The notes: generated by a model from the sequence alone, not told the origin. DNA of 64,000 bases from Bradyrhizobium sp. ORS 285 (GCF_900176205.1 NZ_LT859959.1:3183001-3247000); one strand, 5' to 3'. Positions 27,898 through 38,709 are shown, numbered from the stretch's first letter. Numbers and translations are program-made.

Positions 27898-30189
27898 ATG
27901 GCGGAGCCGGTACGGCCGCCAGGGTGGCGTCGCGGGATCGCGGGCGTGATGGCCGATGTCTGGCCGCCGCGCGGCGCGCTGGCTGGCGGCTGGCCCGGGA
28001 TCGGCGCCGGCGCGTGGCCGTCCTTTGCCGCCAAGCTCCGGAGTTGGGCAAGCGAGGAGGCCGGGGCAGGGCGGCTGCTGCCCTGGGTGCCCGTCGCTTT
28101 CGGCGCCGGCATTGCGCTGTACTTCTCCGCCGATCACGAGCCCGTGCTCTGGATCGCCGCCGTCACCGCCGGGCTGCTCTGCCTGGTGGCCGCGCTGATG
28201 CGACGCCATCGGCTATTTCCGGCCGCCGTGATGATGGCAGCCGCGGCATCCGGCTTCGCGGTCGCGACCGTGAAGACCGCGCGCGTGGCGCATCCGGTGC
28301 TGGCCCGGCCGCTCTATTCGGTGTCGCTGTCGGGCTTCGTCGAGGCGCGCGACATCCGCGAGCGCAGCGACCGCATCGTGCTGCGCGTCAACTCGATGGA
28401 GAGCCAGCGCAACGCGATCACGCTGACGCGTGTCCGGCTCGCGGTGCGCAAGGGCACCGCGCCCGATGTCGGCAGCTTCGTGCAGTTGAAGGCGCGGCTG
28501 CTGCCGCCGCTCGCGCCGGTGCGCCCCGGTTCCTACGACTTCGCCCGCGACATGTTCTTCCAGGGCATCGGCGCCTCCGGCTTCGTGATGGGGGCGATAT
28601 CAGCGCAGCCGCCGCCGCAGGAAGGCGGGTTCGCCCTGCGCTATGCCGCGACCATGCAGGGCCTGCGAGATGCGATCGATGCTCGCATCCGCGCAAGGCT
28701 CAGTGGCGACGAGCGCGCCATTGCCACCGCGCTGCTGACCGGCCGGCGCGACGCCATCACGCCTGATGTCAACGACGCGATGTTCATCTCCGGCCTCGGC
28801 CATGTGCTGTCGATCTCCGGCTATCACATGGCGGTCGTCGCCGGCGTCGTGTTCTTCGCCGTGCGCGCGCTGCTCGCGCTGATCCCCGGCCTCACCGTGA
28901 GCCACCCGATCAAGAAATGGGCAGCCGCTGCGGCGCTGGTGGCCGCCGCTCTCTATCTCTTGCTCTCCGGCGCGGAGGTCGCGACGCAGAGATCGTTCTT
29001 CATGACCGCGGTCGTGCTGATCGCCGTCATGGTCGACCGCCGCGCCGTCACCTTCCGCACCCTCGCGGTGGCCGCGATGATCGTGCTGATCGCCGCTCCC
29101 GAAGCGCTGGTGCATCCGAGCTTCCAGATGTCCTTCGCGGCAACGCTCGGCCTCGTCGCGCTGGTGCAGTTCGGCCTGCCCAGACTGTTCGCGACGCCGG
29201 ACTCATCGACCACGCAGCGCATCGCGCTGTGGGGCGGCCGTGAGCTTGCCATGCTGCTGCTGGCCTCGCTGATCGCGGGGCTCGCGACCACGCCCTACGC
29301 CGCGTTCCACTTCCACCGCATCACGCCCTATGGCGTGCTGGCCAATCTCGCCGCGATGCCGGTGGTCTCGGCGCTGGTGATGCCCGCAGGGCTGCTGGGC
29401 CTGATGGCCGCGCCATTCGGGCTCGATGGTGTCTGGTGGATGCTGATGGGCTGGGGCATCGACTGGATGATCGCGGTGACGCGCTGGGTGGCCGCGCTGC
29501 CCGGCGCCGTCGGGCGCATGGCCGCGTTCGGCATCGGCCCGCTGGTCCTGGGCAGCCTCGGCCTGATCCTGATCGGCCTGCTCAGGACGCCGTTGCGCTG
29601 GTCAGGCGCGCTGATGCTGGCAGCGGCAACGTTGTGGGCGGCCGCAGCGCCGCTGCCCGACATCCTGATCTCCGGCGACGGACGCGCGGTGGCCGTGCGT
29701 GGTGGCGACGGGCGGCTGCATGTGATGCGCAGCGGCAAGGACGTGTTCGCCACCCGCGAGTGGCTCGCTGCCGATGCCGATGCGCGCCTGCCGGCCGACT
29801 CGTCGCTGGGTGACGGCGTGTCCTGCGATGAGGCGGGTTGCGTCGTGGCGATGGCAGACGGCCGCCTGGTCGCGATGGCCCTGCGCGCCGACGCGCTGGC
29901 CGACGATTGCGCCCGCGCTGCGCTCATCGTGACCACGCGCGCCGCACCGTCGTCCTGCGCGGCCGGGGTGATCGACCGCCCGCGATTGCAGCAGCAGGGC
30001 GCATTGATGCTGACCCGCCAGGGCCGCGGCTTCGCCGTCACGCCTGTCCGCGCCGCAGGCTCCGACCGCCCATGGGCGCCGGCACCGCCTGATGCGACCG
30101 AGTTCGAACCGACATTGGTGCCGCGCGCGCCCGCGTCGCGCGTTCAGGATGCGACGCCGCCAGAGTCGGAGCAGGGCGTCGACGATTAG
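27898..30189 (+). CDS. comEC: ComEC/Rec2-family competence membrane protein
   Basis: A 763-residue protein of the DNA-uptake channel family. The central Competence domain is clear (MFISGLGHVLSISGYHMAVV, then GAEVATQRSFFMT, HPSFQMSFAATLGL), with about ten membrane spans. An N-terminal DUF4131-like region lies at about 90-220. The C-terminal soluble region takes the place of the metallo-beta-lactamase domain of Bacillus ComEC but shows no HxHxDH, so it is a degenerate version. Whether this organism is naturally competent is unknown. The gene lies beyond lexA in the conserved moeA-lexA-comEC-gltX order, but here it points away, on the other strand. Confidence 0.88.
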   Translation: MAEPVRPPGWRRGIAGVMADVWPPRGALAGGWPGIGAGAWPSFAAKLRSWASEEAGAGRLLPWVPVAFGAGIALYFSADHEPVLWIAAVTAGLLCLVAALMRRHRLFPAAVMMAAAASGFAVATVKTARVAHPVLARPLYSVSLSGFVEARDIRERSDRIVLRVNSMESQRNAITLTRVRLAVRKGTAPDVGSFVQLKARLLPPLAPVRPGSYDFARDMFFQGIGASGFVMGAISAQPPPQEGGFALRYAATMQGLRDAIDARIRARLSGDERAIATALLTGRRDAITPDVNDAMFISGLGHVLSISGYHMAVVAGVVFFAVRALLALIPGLTVSHPIKKWAAAAALVAAALYLLLSGAEVATQRSFFMTAVVLIAVMVDRRAVTFRTLAVAAMIVLIAAPEALVHPSFQMSFAATLGLVALVQFGLPRLFATPDSSTTQRIALWGGRELAMLLLASLIAGLATTPYAAFHFHRITPYGVLANLAAMPVVSALVMPAGLLGLMAAPFGLDGVWWMLMGWGIDWMIAVTRWVAALPGAVGRMAAFGIGPLVLGSLGLILIGLLRTPLRWSGALMLAAATLWAAAAPLPDILISGDGRAVAVRGGDGRLHVMRSGKDVFATREWLAADADARLPADSSLGDGVSCDEAGCVVAMADGRLVAMALRADALADDCARAALIVTTRAAPSSCAAGVIDRPRLQQQGALMLTRQGRGFAVTPVRAAGSDRPWAPAPPDATEFEPTLVPRAPASRVQDATPPESEQGVDD

Positions 30190-30304
30190 TTCGGTGGATC
30201 GCTCATTGCTGCGCGACGGCCCTCGGCACCGGCAGATGCCGGCCGAGAGCCGCCGCGATGTTGGCGCGCGATCCGAGGAATGCGATCAGTTGGCGATCAG
30301 ATCG

Positions 30305-30745
30305 TCAGGTGATGCTGATGCGCCGGATCGATGGGGTCTGCGCCGCCGGCCGCTCCTCTGCCTGCTCGGGACGGTGCTCGCCGGGCTGCTTGGTGACGGG
30401 CAATTGCAGCACCGTCACGCGCTGGCCCTCGCAGAGCTGTGTCACCAGGACGTGGCGGCCGTCGGCGAACTCGATCGCGTCGTGATGGCGATCGGGAATG
30501 TGCTTCTCGATGGTGTTGAACTTGGCGACGCGCTCGCGGATGGTCCGCGTCCACAGCCAGCGGCTGTCGTAGCGGACGTCCTCGGCGAAGGCGAGCTCGG
30601 TGCCGGGCAGCATGCACACCGCAACGGTCGGCTCGCTTTCCAGCGCGAAGCCGCGGGTTGCAGTGCCGCGGAACGTCGTCGAGATCAGCGTCTCGCCGAC
30701 TTTGGCGGGACGGGAGGCAACGGCATGGAGGCTGTAGTCACACAT
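30305..30745 (-). CDS. Conserved hypothetical protein
   Basis: A 146-residue soluble protein beginning MCDYSLHAVASRPAKVGE, with a cysteine at position 2 and others at about 44 and 105, and a basic, proline-rich tail (PGEHRPEQAEERPAAQTPS). No signal peptide or membrane span. I recognise the opening as a conserved hypothetical of Bradyrhizobium-type genomes but know no function. It stands alone between comEC and lexA; RBS-like GAGCGA lies upstream. Confidence 0.7.
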   Translation of the reverse strand: MCDYSLHAVASRPAKVGETLISTTFRGTATRGFALESEPTVAVCMLPGTELAFAEDVRYDSRWLWTRTIRERVAKFNTIEKHIPDRHHDAIEFADGRHVLVTQLCEGQRVTVLQLPVTKQPGEHRPEQAEERPAAQTPSIRRISIT

Positions 30746-31047
30746 CGGATCGCTCCTCGTTCAGAGATAGCTGACCCACGCTCCCCCCGGACAGGCGCAG
30801 GCCTCTATCAGAGTGGACATCGAGGAGAATGTTAGCGCGCGCTTCGCGGCAATTCTGCGCTGATCTTCATCGCGTGCAGCCGCTGACGATCACAAGCGTT
30901 TGAGCATGCCGCGCTGCACATCATAGGGTGCGCTCGCGTGTGACTTGTTTTTGAGCTACGCGCGAAGCTCGTTCGCGCTTAGCCGACCGATTGTGCATCT
31001 CGCGATGCTAACCGCGGTGCATCACCGCGACTGCGCGGCGTGCGCGA
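30746..31047. other. Intergenic region without a recognised feature
   Basis: About 300 bases between the hypothetical gene and the 3' end of lexA. I see no convincing coding frame, tRNA, terminator with a T-tract or repeat. Confidence 0.4.
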
Positions 31048-31746
31048 TCAGTACTTGCGATACAGCCCGACCAGCTTGCCCTGGATCTTCACCCGGTTGG
31101 GCGGCAGGATGCGCACCTCATAGGCGGTATTGGCCGGCTCGAGCGCGATCGATGCGCCGCGGCGGCGGAAGCGCTTCAGGGTGGCTTCCTCATCGTCGAT
31201 CAGCGCCACCACGATATCGCCGGTGTCGGCGGTCTCGTTGCGCTGGATCAGCGCCATGTCGCCGTCGAGGATGCCGGCGTCGACCATCGAATCGCCGCGC
31301 ACCTCCAGCGCATAGTGATCGCCATTGCCGAGCATGTCGGCCGGCACGCTGATGGTGTGGCTGCGCGTCTGCAGCGCCTCGATCGGCGTACCCGCGGCGA
31401 TGCGGCCCATCACCGGCACCGCCACCGGGCGCTCGCCATCATCAAGCGCCGGTGTCGACGTGCGAACCTTGCCGAGATTGCCCTCGATCACCGACGGCGT
31501 GAAGCCGCGGCGGTTGCCGGCGGCCTGCGACAGCTCGGGCAGCTTGATGACCTCGATGGCGCGGGCGCGATTGGGCAGCCGGCGGATGAAGCCGCGCTCC
31601 TCCAGGGCGGTGATCAGGCGGTGAATGCCGGACTTCGAACGCAGGTCGAGCGCGTCCTTCATCTCGTCGAAGGACGGCGGCACGCCGGCTTCCTTGAGCC
31701 GTTCGTTGATGAACCGCAGAAGTTCGTACTGTTTGCGCGTCAGCAT
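31048..31746 (-). CDS. lexA: LexA repressor
   Basis: A 232-residue SOS repressor. It has an N-terminal winged helix-turn-helix ([17 protein letters not shown] to [10 protein letters not shown]) and a self-cleavage domain with the Ala-Gly scissile bond in [11 protein letters not shown]. The catalytic Ser is in GDSMVDAGI and the Lys in [11 protein letters not shown]. Activated RecA stimulates cleavage and derepresses DNA-repair genes. The ATG start is where conservation begins. A GTTC-N7-GTTC operator lies about 140 bases upstream, consistent with autoregulation. Confidence 0.97.
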   Translation of the reverse strand: MLTRKQYELLRFINERLKEAGVPPSFDEMKDALDLRSKSGIHRLITALEERGFIRRLPNRARAIEVIKLPELSQAAGNRRGFTPSVIEGNLGKVRTSTPALDDGERPVAVPVMGRIAAGTPIEALQTRSHTISVPADMLGNGDHYALEVRGDSMVDAGILDGDMALIQRNETADTGDIVVALIDDEEATLKRFRRRGASIALEPANTAYEVRILPPNRVKIQGKLVGLYRKY

Positions 31747-31883
31747 CTCGACCTGGTCCCCGGTTTGATGTCGTCCGACTCGCGAGCTCCTCGATCGGAG
31801 CTCCTCATCTCTCTGCGAGCCGGACGAGCGTCTTCGCGTCGTTCCGCAACATACTAAAAACAAATCATGAACGGACACTATAT

Positions 31884-31898
31884 GTTCGATGTGTGTTC
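31884..31898 (+). promoter_or_regulatory. LexA (SOS) box upstream of lexA
   Basis: GTTCGATGTGTGTTC is an exact match to the alphaproteobacterial LexA operator, the direct repeat GTTC-N7-GTTC. It lies between lexA and moeA, 138 bases from the lexA start codon. The AT-rich sequence around it (TATATG, CTAAAAATATGATG) is where a promoter would be expected. Confidence 0.85.
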
Positions 31899-31949
31899 CG
31901 CAATCCTAAAAATATGATGAACGGACCGGGCTTTGCCGGGGGACGCGGC

Positions 31950-33158
31950 TCAGTTCGGCAGCCGCAGGATCTCGCAGGGGCTTCCCGCAGGGGCCTTTGG
32001 CGCAAAGGCGGGACGAATGACGAGTGCCTGCGAGAGCGCGAGATTGCCGAGCAGCGACGAATCCTGCTGCGTCACAGGGGTCGCGACCAGCGTGCCGTCG
32101 GCGCGCTCCTCGAGCTGCGCGCGCAGATAGTCCTCGCGCGAATCATTGGCGCCGAGCTCGCGGCCGAGCAGGGCGGTCTCGCGCGGCAGCAGCGCCTCGC
32201 GGCCGAGCAGGCTGCGAATCAACGGCACCAGGAACAGGATGGCGCAGACATAGGACGACACCGGATTGCCCGGCAGGCCGATCACGCGCATGCCGCCGAG
32301 CCGTCCGTGCATCATCGGCTTGCCCGGCCGCATCGCGATCTTCCAGAACGCCATCTCGACGCCCTCGGCCTCGAGCGCCTGCTTGACCAGGTCGTGATCG
32401 CCGACCGAAGCGCCTCCGGTGGTGACCAGGATATCGGCCTCCGCCTCGCGCGCCCGGCGGATGCCGGCGACCGTCGCCTCGAGCGTGTCGGCGGCGATGC
32501 CGAGATCAATCGGTGTCGCGCCTTCGCTGCGCATCAGCGCCCGCAGGCCGTAGCCGTTGGAATAGACGATCTGGCCGGGGCCGGGCGCCGAGCCCGGCAT
32601 CACCAGCTCGTCGCCGGTGGCGAGCAGCGCCACCTTGGGCCTGCGCCGCACCGGCAGCGCCGCATGATTCATGCTCGCGGCGAGCGACAGGTCGCGGTCG
32701 CTGAGCCGGCGGCCGGCCTTGAGCAGCACCATGCCCTGATGGAAGTCGACGCCAGCGGGGCGGATGTGCCGGCCCTTGATCGCGGGCTCGTTGATGACGA
32801 CGTGGCCGGCTTCGGCACGCGTGTCCTCCTGGATCACGACCGCGTCAGCCCCTTCGGGCACGACGCCGCCGGTGAATATCCGCGCCGCCTCGCCGGGACC
32901 GATCACGCGATCGAACGGCCGTCCCGCCGCGACCTCACCGATCACCTGCAGCCGCGCCCCGCTCGTGGCCGCATCCGCCGCGCGCAGCGCATACCCGTCC
33001 ATCGCCGACATCGCCTCCGGCGGCTGGGTCCGCAGCGCCGCAAGGTCATGCGCCAGCACCCGGTGGAACGCCTCGTCCAGCCCAACCATTTCCTCGGCCA
33101 GCGGCTCGGCGCCGGCAAGCACCGCGGACAACGCATCGGACACCGGCATCAGGGCCAT
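31950..33158 (-). CDS. moeA: Molybdopterin molybdotransferase
   Basis: A 402-residue enzyme inserting molybdate into adenylylated molybdopterin. Signatures: MDGYALRAADA near the N-terminus, PAGVDFHQG, the MoCF-like ILVTTGGASVGDHDLVKQAL, and FWKIAMRPGKPMMHGR with GLPGNPVSSYV. It lies upstream of lexA on the same strand, as in many alphaproteobacteria, but its usual partner moaC is 8 kb away. Confidence 0.95.
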   Translation of the reverse strand: MALMPVSDALSAVLAGAEPLAEEMVGLDEAFHRVLAHDLAALRTQPPEAMSAMDGYALRAADAATSGARLQVIGEVAAGRPFDRVIGPGEAARIFTGGVVPEGADAVVIQEDTRAEAGHVVINEPAIKGRHIRPAGVDFHQGMVLLKAGRRLSDRDLSLAASMNHAALPVRRRPKVALLATGDELVMPGSAPGPGQIVYSNGYGLRALMRSEGATPIDLGIAADTLEATVAGIRRAREAEADILVTTGGASVGDHDLVKQALEAEGVEMAFWKIAMRPGKPMMHGRLGGMRVIGLPGNPVSSYVCAILFLVPLIRSLLGREALLPRETALLGRELGANDSREDYLRAQLEERADGTLVATPVTQQDSSLLGNLALSQALVIRPAFAPKAPAGSPCEILRLPN

Positions 33159-33286
33159 CAGAGTTCCTTTGGAGGAAAGCGCACGAGTCGAGGGAGTCGC
33201 GTTCTAACCGAACGCGCACCGTGCGGCCAAGGGGCTCGGCTGTGATAGGTCTCTCAGGCTATGAAGCACCCAGGGCCGACGAGCAA

Positions 33287-34030
33287 TCAGACCGGGTGCC
33301 TGATCCAGACATTCGGTTCGACATAGACGGCGTGCTCGGCGGACACGAGCACGGGCACCAGCGCGCCGGGAATCTCGATCTCGCCCGCGCGATCGAAGGC
33401 CACGCCCGTCCATTGCGTCCACTCCGCGAGCGTGCCGACGATGGTCATCGAGCACGGCGCAATCTTGACGATCTCGCCGCCAATTGCGAGGTGCGTGCGC
33501 AGCCAGGAATCCGTATGCTGGCCATCGGCGCGCCGCCGTTCGAGATAGGCGCGCATCGGCATGCGCGGCACCAGATGCTTCTGGTTCGGCCGCACCGGCG
33601 CGTAGAGCTCGGCGAAACCCTTTGCACGCGCGCAGCCCTTGAGCGCATCGAGCATCGCGCGCGAGGAGCCCGACACGCGCGCCTTCGGCAGCAGCGCGAT
33701 CTCCAGCGCGCTCATCGTCGTTGGCCGTCGACCCAGCATGCGGTCCTCATGACCCCAGCGGATCACCTCGTCCCAGCCCGCATCCGGCAGCGTCGTGCGG
33801 TCATCGACGCCGAATGCAAAGGGAATGGCGAAGGCGCGCCCGACCACCTCGCCGCCATCGAGCGCAGCAAAGGCGCAGTCCGCAAAGTGCCCGAATGCAG
33901 CCTCGCCGTAATATAACATCGCCGTTCGGTCCTGCCGCATGAACTCCGGCCAGAGGCCGTCGAGCTCGGGTGCGAAGACGCGCGGGATCAGGTCCGGCCG
34001 GTCGCGCAGGGAGATGATGGTGAGGGTCAT
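33287..34030 (-). CDS. Acetyltransferase-like (GNAT-fold) protein
   Basis: A 247-residue soluble protein. The segment VVGRAFAIPF followed by MSALEIALLPKARVSGSSRAML matches the beta4-alpha3 region of GNAT enzymes, where acetyl-CoA pyrophosphate binds (here R-V-S-G-S-S). The C-terminal half (APVRPNQKHLVPRMPM onwards) is less typical. The substrate is unknown. The ATG at 34030 replaces an in-frame start 12 codons upstream that lacks conserved sequence. It begins the accessory segment between moeA and moaC. Confidence 0.7.
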   Translation of the reverse strand: MTLTIISLRDRPDLIPRVFAPELDGLWPEFMRQDRTAMLYYGEAAFGHFADCAFAALDGGEVVGRAFAIPFAFGVDDRTTLPDAGWDEVIRWGHEDRMLGRRPTTMSALEIALLPKARVSGSSRAMLDALKGCARAKGFAELYAPVRPNQKHLVPRMPMRAYLERRRADGQHTDSWLRTHLAIGGEIVKIAPCSMTIVGTLAEWTQWTGVAFDRAGEIEIPGALVPVLVSAEHAVYVEPNVWIRHPV

Positions 34031-34210
34031 GCAACGTTCCAAACTGCGGTGATCGGGGCGGGGCAAGCAACCTTTAGACCGCTTGGCGTTTTAGGCGTTT
34101 GGAGCCTGTACAGCCAAGCCCGCAGCCGCTGCACGCGCCGTATACGGTAGATTCGCCGATGCCGAATTTTATCTTCGCCTTTTCGGAATTGTCTGCTATA
34201 TTGATTTGGT

Positions 34211-34600
34211 CCCGTGCTCGACAGGAGGGGCGCTTCGCGATCGTCACGGACGTGGAGTGCGGGATGCGGTGGCCGCAATGATGTCGCAGCGGGCCTTGAT
34301 GGCGCGCGGACGAACGGCAGCTTGCGGACGTGAAGTCGCGTAGTCCTGGCATCCCGACGCCGATGCCAAGCCGGCGGGTGATGATTCCGACGGCGACGGT
34401 GGCCAACAAGCCGAGCACCGGGGAGATCGCGTATAAGCGTGAAGACCATCGCGCAGGGAATGCCGGATGTCGGCTGGACCTGTGGTGACTGCCGCCTGCT
34501 TTTCTTGTTGCAGGCGGGCCATGGGTTGCGGCCTGCAGCCCGGCATTCCCTGCGCCCTCCGTTCGGACGAGGGTGAATGAACCAGCATCACTCGGGCATG
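34211..34600 (+). repeat. Composite intergenic repeat, copy A (~390 bp)
   Basis: This matches, in inverted orientation, the segment at 53.53-53.93 kb along most of its length. Shared landmarks in order: AGGGGCGCTTCGCG, TCGTCACGGACGT, GCGGGATGCGGTGG, GGAATGCCGG, TGCCGCCTGC, GCAGGCGGGCCATGGG and CCCGGCATTCCC. The last blocks form hairpins (GCCTGC/GCAGGC and GGGAATGCCGG/CCGGCATTCCC). It is a non-coding element of unknown function. Confidence 0.75.
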
Positions 34601-34692
34601 TCATGCCGCGAGAACGAGTTTGCATGATTGAAGGTCAGGGAGCGTGGGCCTTCGCGATCAGTTCACACGCGTGTCATGCGTACTCCGCCCTC

Positions 34693-34822
34693 CGCTGTCG
34701 TCCCTGCGAACGCAGGCACCCATACCCCCAGGGAGCAGTTGTTTTGCGCGATGCCCGACCAGTCCTGCTTCATCACCATCTACGGTGGTTATGGGTCCCT
34801 GCGTTCGCAGGGACGACAGTGG
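34693..34822. repeat. Inverted-arm repeat element (MITE-like)
   Basis: Arms of about 35 bases, starting TGTCGTCCCTGCGAACGCAG at the left and matched by CTGCGTTCGCAGGGACGACA at the right, enclose ~55 bases with a smaller CCACC hairpin. Each arm also contains the palindrome CTGCGAACGCAG. No transposase is encoded. Confidence 0.75.
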
Positions 34823-34890
34823 TGTCTTTGGTAGCGTCACGGGCAGCTCCGAAAACTATAGCAGTTGTTCGACTTGTCCCGGCGAACGCA

Positions 34891-35520
34891 TCAGAGCCCC
34901 AGCGCGGCCATGGCCGCCGCCACATCATCCGTGGAGCGCACCAGCACCGCTTTCAATCCGCTGGCCCGCGCGCCTTCGACATTCTCTGCGAGGTCATCGA
35001 AGAACACGATCCGCTCCGCCGGCACGCCGATCGCCTGCACCACGTGCTCATACGCCTCAGCATCAGGTTTGCGCAGGCCGATCGACGAGGACAGGAAGAT
35101 CTCGCGGAAGTGACCGAGCAGGTCGGCATAAACAGGCGAGAAGTGATTGATATGCGGCTGGTTGGTGTTGGAGAACGCATAGAGCGGCAGCCGCGAAGCA
35201 GCGCGCGCGAGCAGGGGGGCGATGCCGGGCATCGGGCCGACGAAGATCGCGTTCCAGCCATCGAGAAACTGCGCGTCGCTGATGTCGATGCCGAGCTGCC
35301 GGCGCAGATTCGCGAAGAACGCGGCGTCGGAGACGGTGCCGCGCTCATGACCTTGGTAGACCTCGTCGCGCATGAAGCGGGCCGCGAGATCCTGCGGCGC
35401 GCACCCCGCATGCCCCGCCCAGCGCGCGACGACCTGGCCGAAATCGATGTCGATGACGACGCGGCCGAGATCGAACAGCAGCGCATCGGCCGCGCCGGGG
35501 CGGAGATCGGAGGGAAGCAT
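34891..35520 (-). CDS. HAD-superfamily hydrolase (subfamily IA, YihX-like)
   Basis: A 209-residue phosphatase-type protein. Motif I is LLFDLGRVVIDID, with the nucleophile Asp and the D-L-G pattern typical of YihX-like members. Motif II is in YAFSNTN, the Lys of motif III in LRKPDAEAY, and motif IV is VFFDDLAENVEGA. E. coli YihX acts on glucose-1-phosphate, but the substrate here is open. It lies 45 bases after the alpha-hydroxy-acid oxidase gene on the same strand, so the two are probably co-transcribed. Confidence 0.87.
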   Translation of the reverse strand: MLPSDLRPGAADALLFDLGRVVIDIDFGQVVARWAGHAGCAPQDLAARFMRDEVYQGHERGTVSDAAFFANLRRQLGIDISDAQFLDGWNAIFVGPMPGIAPLLARAASRLPLYAFSNTNQPHINHFSPVYADLLGHFREIFLSSSIGLRKPDAEAYEHVVQAIGVPAERIVFFDDLAENVEGARASGLKAVLVRSTDDVAAAMAALGL

Positions 35521-35565
35521 GGCGACGCGCGTCTTTGCCGAGAGGGGAGCCGAAAGAGTGCTCCC

Positions 35566-36702
35566 TCAATAGCGATAGGGCTCGATGTCGACCAGCGGAA
35601 ACGCGCTGACCACGCTCGGCAGATTCGTCGCGGTCGCCGGGTGCAAATACGAGCCGTTCAACTCGCCGAACGAGGTGACGCCGAGCAGGCCGAGCGCGCG
35701 GATGACCTCGTCCTCGAGCAGCTCCAGCATGCGCAGGACGCCGTCTTCGCCGGCCGCGGCGAGCGCCCAGCATTGCAGCCGGCCGATGCCGACGAGGTCG
35801 GCGCCGGAGGCGATCGCCTTGACGATGTCGGTGCCGCGCGAGATGCTGCCGTCGACCATGATCTTGGCGCGGCCCCTCACGGCCGCGACGACCTCCGGCA
35901 GCACATGCATGGCGCCGCGGCCATGATCGAGCTGGCGGCCGCCATGATTGGAGACATAGATCCAGTCGACGCCGTGATCGACGGCGATCTCTGCGTCCTC
36001 GGCGGTGGCGATGCCCTTGATGATCAGCGGCAGCTTGAACTTGTCCTTGATCAGCTTCACCGTGTGCCAGCTCAGCGCTTTCTGATGGTCGCCGCCGGTG
36101 GCGCGCAGCCGGCTTTCGCGCACGTAACGCTTTGCGATGTCGCGCTCGCGCCGGCTGTAATGTGCGGTGTCGACGGTGAGGCAGAACGCGGTGTAGCTGT
36201 TCGCGACGGCACGGCTGACATAGTCCTCGACGAAGGCGTCGTCACCGCGGACATAGAGCTGGAAGATGCGCAAGGCGTCGGGCGCGGCCTCCGCCGTCTT
36301 TTCCAAACCCGGTTCCGAAACCGAACTCAGCATGTGCGCCGCCCCGAACCGGCCGGCGCCGCGTGCCACGCTGGCGGCTCCCGCCGGATCGAAGATCTCG
36401 AGCGCCCCGACCGGGGCCAGCACCACCGGCAGGCGCAGCCTGCGCCCGAAGCTCTCGACCGAGGCGTCGACCCGGGAGACATCGCGCAGCACGCGCGGAC
36501 GAAACGCGATCTCATCGAGCGCCATCCGGTTCCGCCGCAGCGTCGTCTCGGTCTCGGCGCCGCCGATGATGTAGTCCCAGGCGTTCTGGTTGAGCTGGGC
36601 GCGCGCCTTGCGGATGAACTCATGCAGGTTCTGGAACTTCTCGTCGCTGGCGCCGAGCTCGACGTTCCGCCACCCGGGTTCGATCGGGGTCTGTTGATTC
36701 AT
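35566..36702 (-). CDS. FMN-dependent alpha-hydroxy-acid dehydrogenase/oxidase
   Basis: A 378-residue TIM-barrel flavoprotein of the lactate/glycolate oxidase family. The active-site His and Arg are in YVSNHGGRQLDHG; FMN phosphate binding is in IMVDGSISRGTDIVKAIASGADLVGIGR; the catalytic Lys lies in LIIKGIATAEDA. No membrane anchor or signal peptide. Substrate (lactate, glycolate, mandelate or other) cannot be told from sequence. The ATG follows GGGAGGCAG. An AT-rich patch (36720-36739) directly upstream probably holds its promoter. Confidence 0.9.
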   Translation of the reverse strand: MNQQTPIEPGWRNVELGASDEKFQNLHEFIRKARAQLNQNAWDYIIGGAETETTLRRNRMALDEIAFRPRVLRDVSRVDASVESFGRRLRLPVVLAPVGALEIFDPAGAASVARGAGRFGAAHMLSSVSEPGLEKTAEAAPDALRIFQLYVRGDDAFVEDYVSRAVANSYTAFCLTVDTAHYSRRERDIAKRYVRESRLRATGGDHQKALSWHTVKLIKDKFKLPLIIKGIATAEDAEIAVDHGVDWIYVSNHGGRQLDHGRGAMHVLPEVVAAVRGRAKIMVDGSISRGTDIVKAIASGADLVGIGRLQCWALAAAGEDGVLRMLELLEDEVIRALGLLGVTSFGELNGSYLHPATATNLPSVVSAFPLVDIEPYRY

Positions 36703-37118
36703 GTCTGCCTCCCAGCAACCATATTATCATTTGTTATCCAGCATCGCCCATCGGACAGCCGCTGTGCAAGCCATTCCGAACTGCGGCTGGCGCGGCCGCG
36801 CAGCGGCATCCATGCGCCGTGGACATCGATTCGATCGGGGCCACGTCGTTCATTCAGTTGTGATCACCAGGTGACCGTGAAAGCCCGGATAATGCAATCA
36901 GGCGGCGACGATCTTGAATTCAGCTTGTCAACGGCCATTTCCGGTGCGGGCTCACGGCGCGCCATGGTAGGCTGGGCGGACCGGTCAGGCCGCGGCGGCG
37001 GAGCTTCGGCCTTGAAGAAACCGGAAATGTGGTGTGAGTTCGTGGTCCAATCATGCCGCTGACGCGTTCGAACACGTGTGATCGGACGGCCATCAAACCA
37101 AGCTCGGGAAGCAAAACA
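36703..37118. other. Divergent intergenic region
   Basis: 416 bases between the divergently transcribed oxidase and S41 protease genes. It has an AT-rich patch at 36720-36739 with GATAA appearing twice on the minus strand, and a plus-strand segment without conserved coding sequence just before the protease start. No RNA gene recognised; it presumably carries both promoters. Confidence 0.4.
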
Positions 37119-38453
<1,335 letters not shown>

Positions 38454-38511
38454 TTGCTGTTTGTCAGGGGCAAGGGCCGTGCCGGTCTCGCGCCCCGCTT
38501 TCGCTCACACC

Positions 38512-38546
38512 CGACGGGGCGGCCTTGCGGCCGTCCCGTCGTGGTT
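38512..38546 (+). terminator. Terminator after the S41 protease gene
   Basis: CGACGGGGCGGCC and GGCCGTCCCGTCG form a 13-bp stem (one G-T pair) around a short TTGC loop, followed by GTGGTTTT. It lies 59 bases after the stop. Confidence 0.7.
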
Positions 38547-38709
38547 TTCGACCAGCGTGTACAGGCGGACACGGAGTATGTCCGACTGTTTCGGGTAGAT
38601 CATGCTGACAGGCGCGCGTTCAAGCGAGCGAATGGTATGATCGAACGACAGGGTTTGAAATCGGCTGATGGAAAGCCGACAAATTGCAGCGGTATTTATC
38701 GATCGTCCC

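Larger units (their letters stand above)
34031..34890. other. Gene-free region of composite repeats
   Basis: 860 bases between the GNAT gene and the HAD gene with no believable coding frame. It contains the ~390-bp composite repeat copy A, then a ~130-bp inverted-arm element. Open frames here are products of repeat composition. Confidence 0.7.

Noticed and set aside
34074..34625. Possible minus-strand gene of 183 codons between the GNAT and HAD genes
   Set aside because: It lies inside the composite repeat, whose second copy at 53.5 kb does not keep the same frame.
34573..37062. 829-codon plus-strand frame across repeats, the HAD gene and the oxidase gene
   Set aside because: It runs antisense to two well-supported enzymes and through palindromic repeats, with Arg/Ala/Asp-rich shadow composition.
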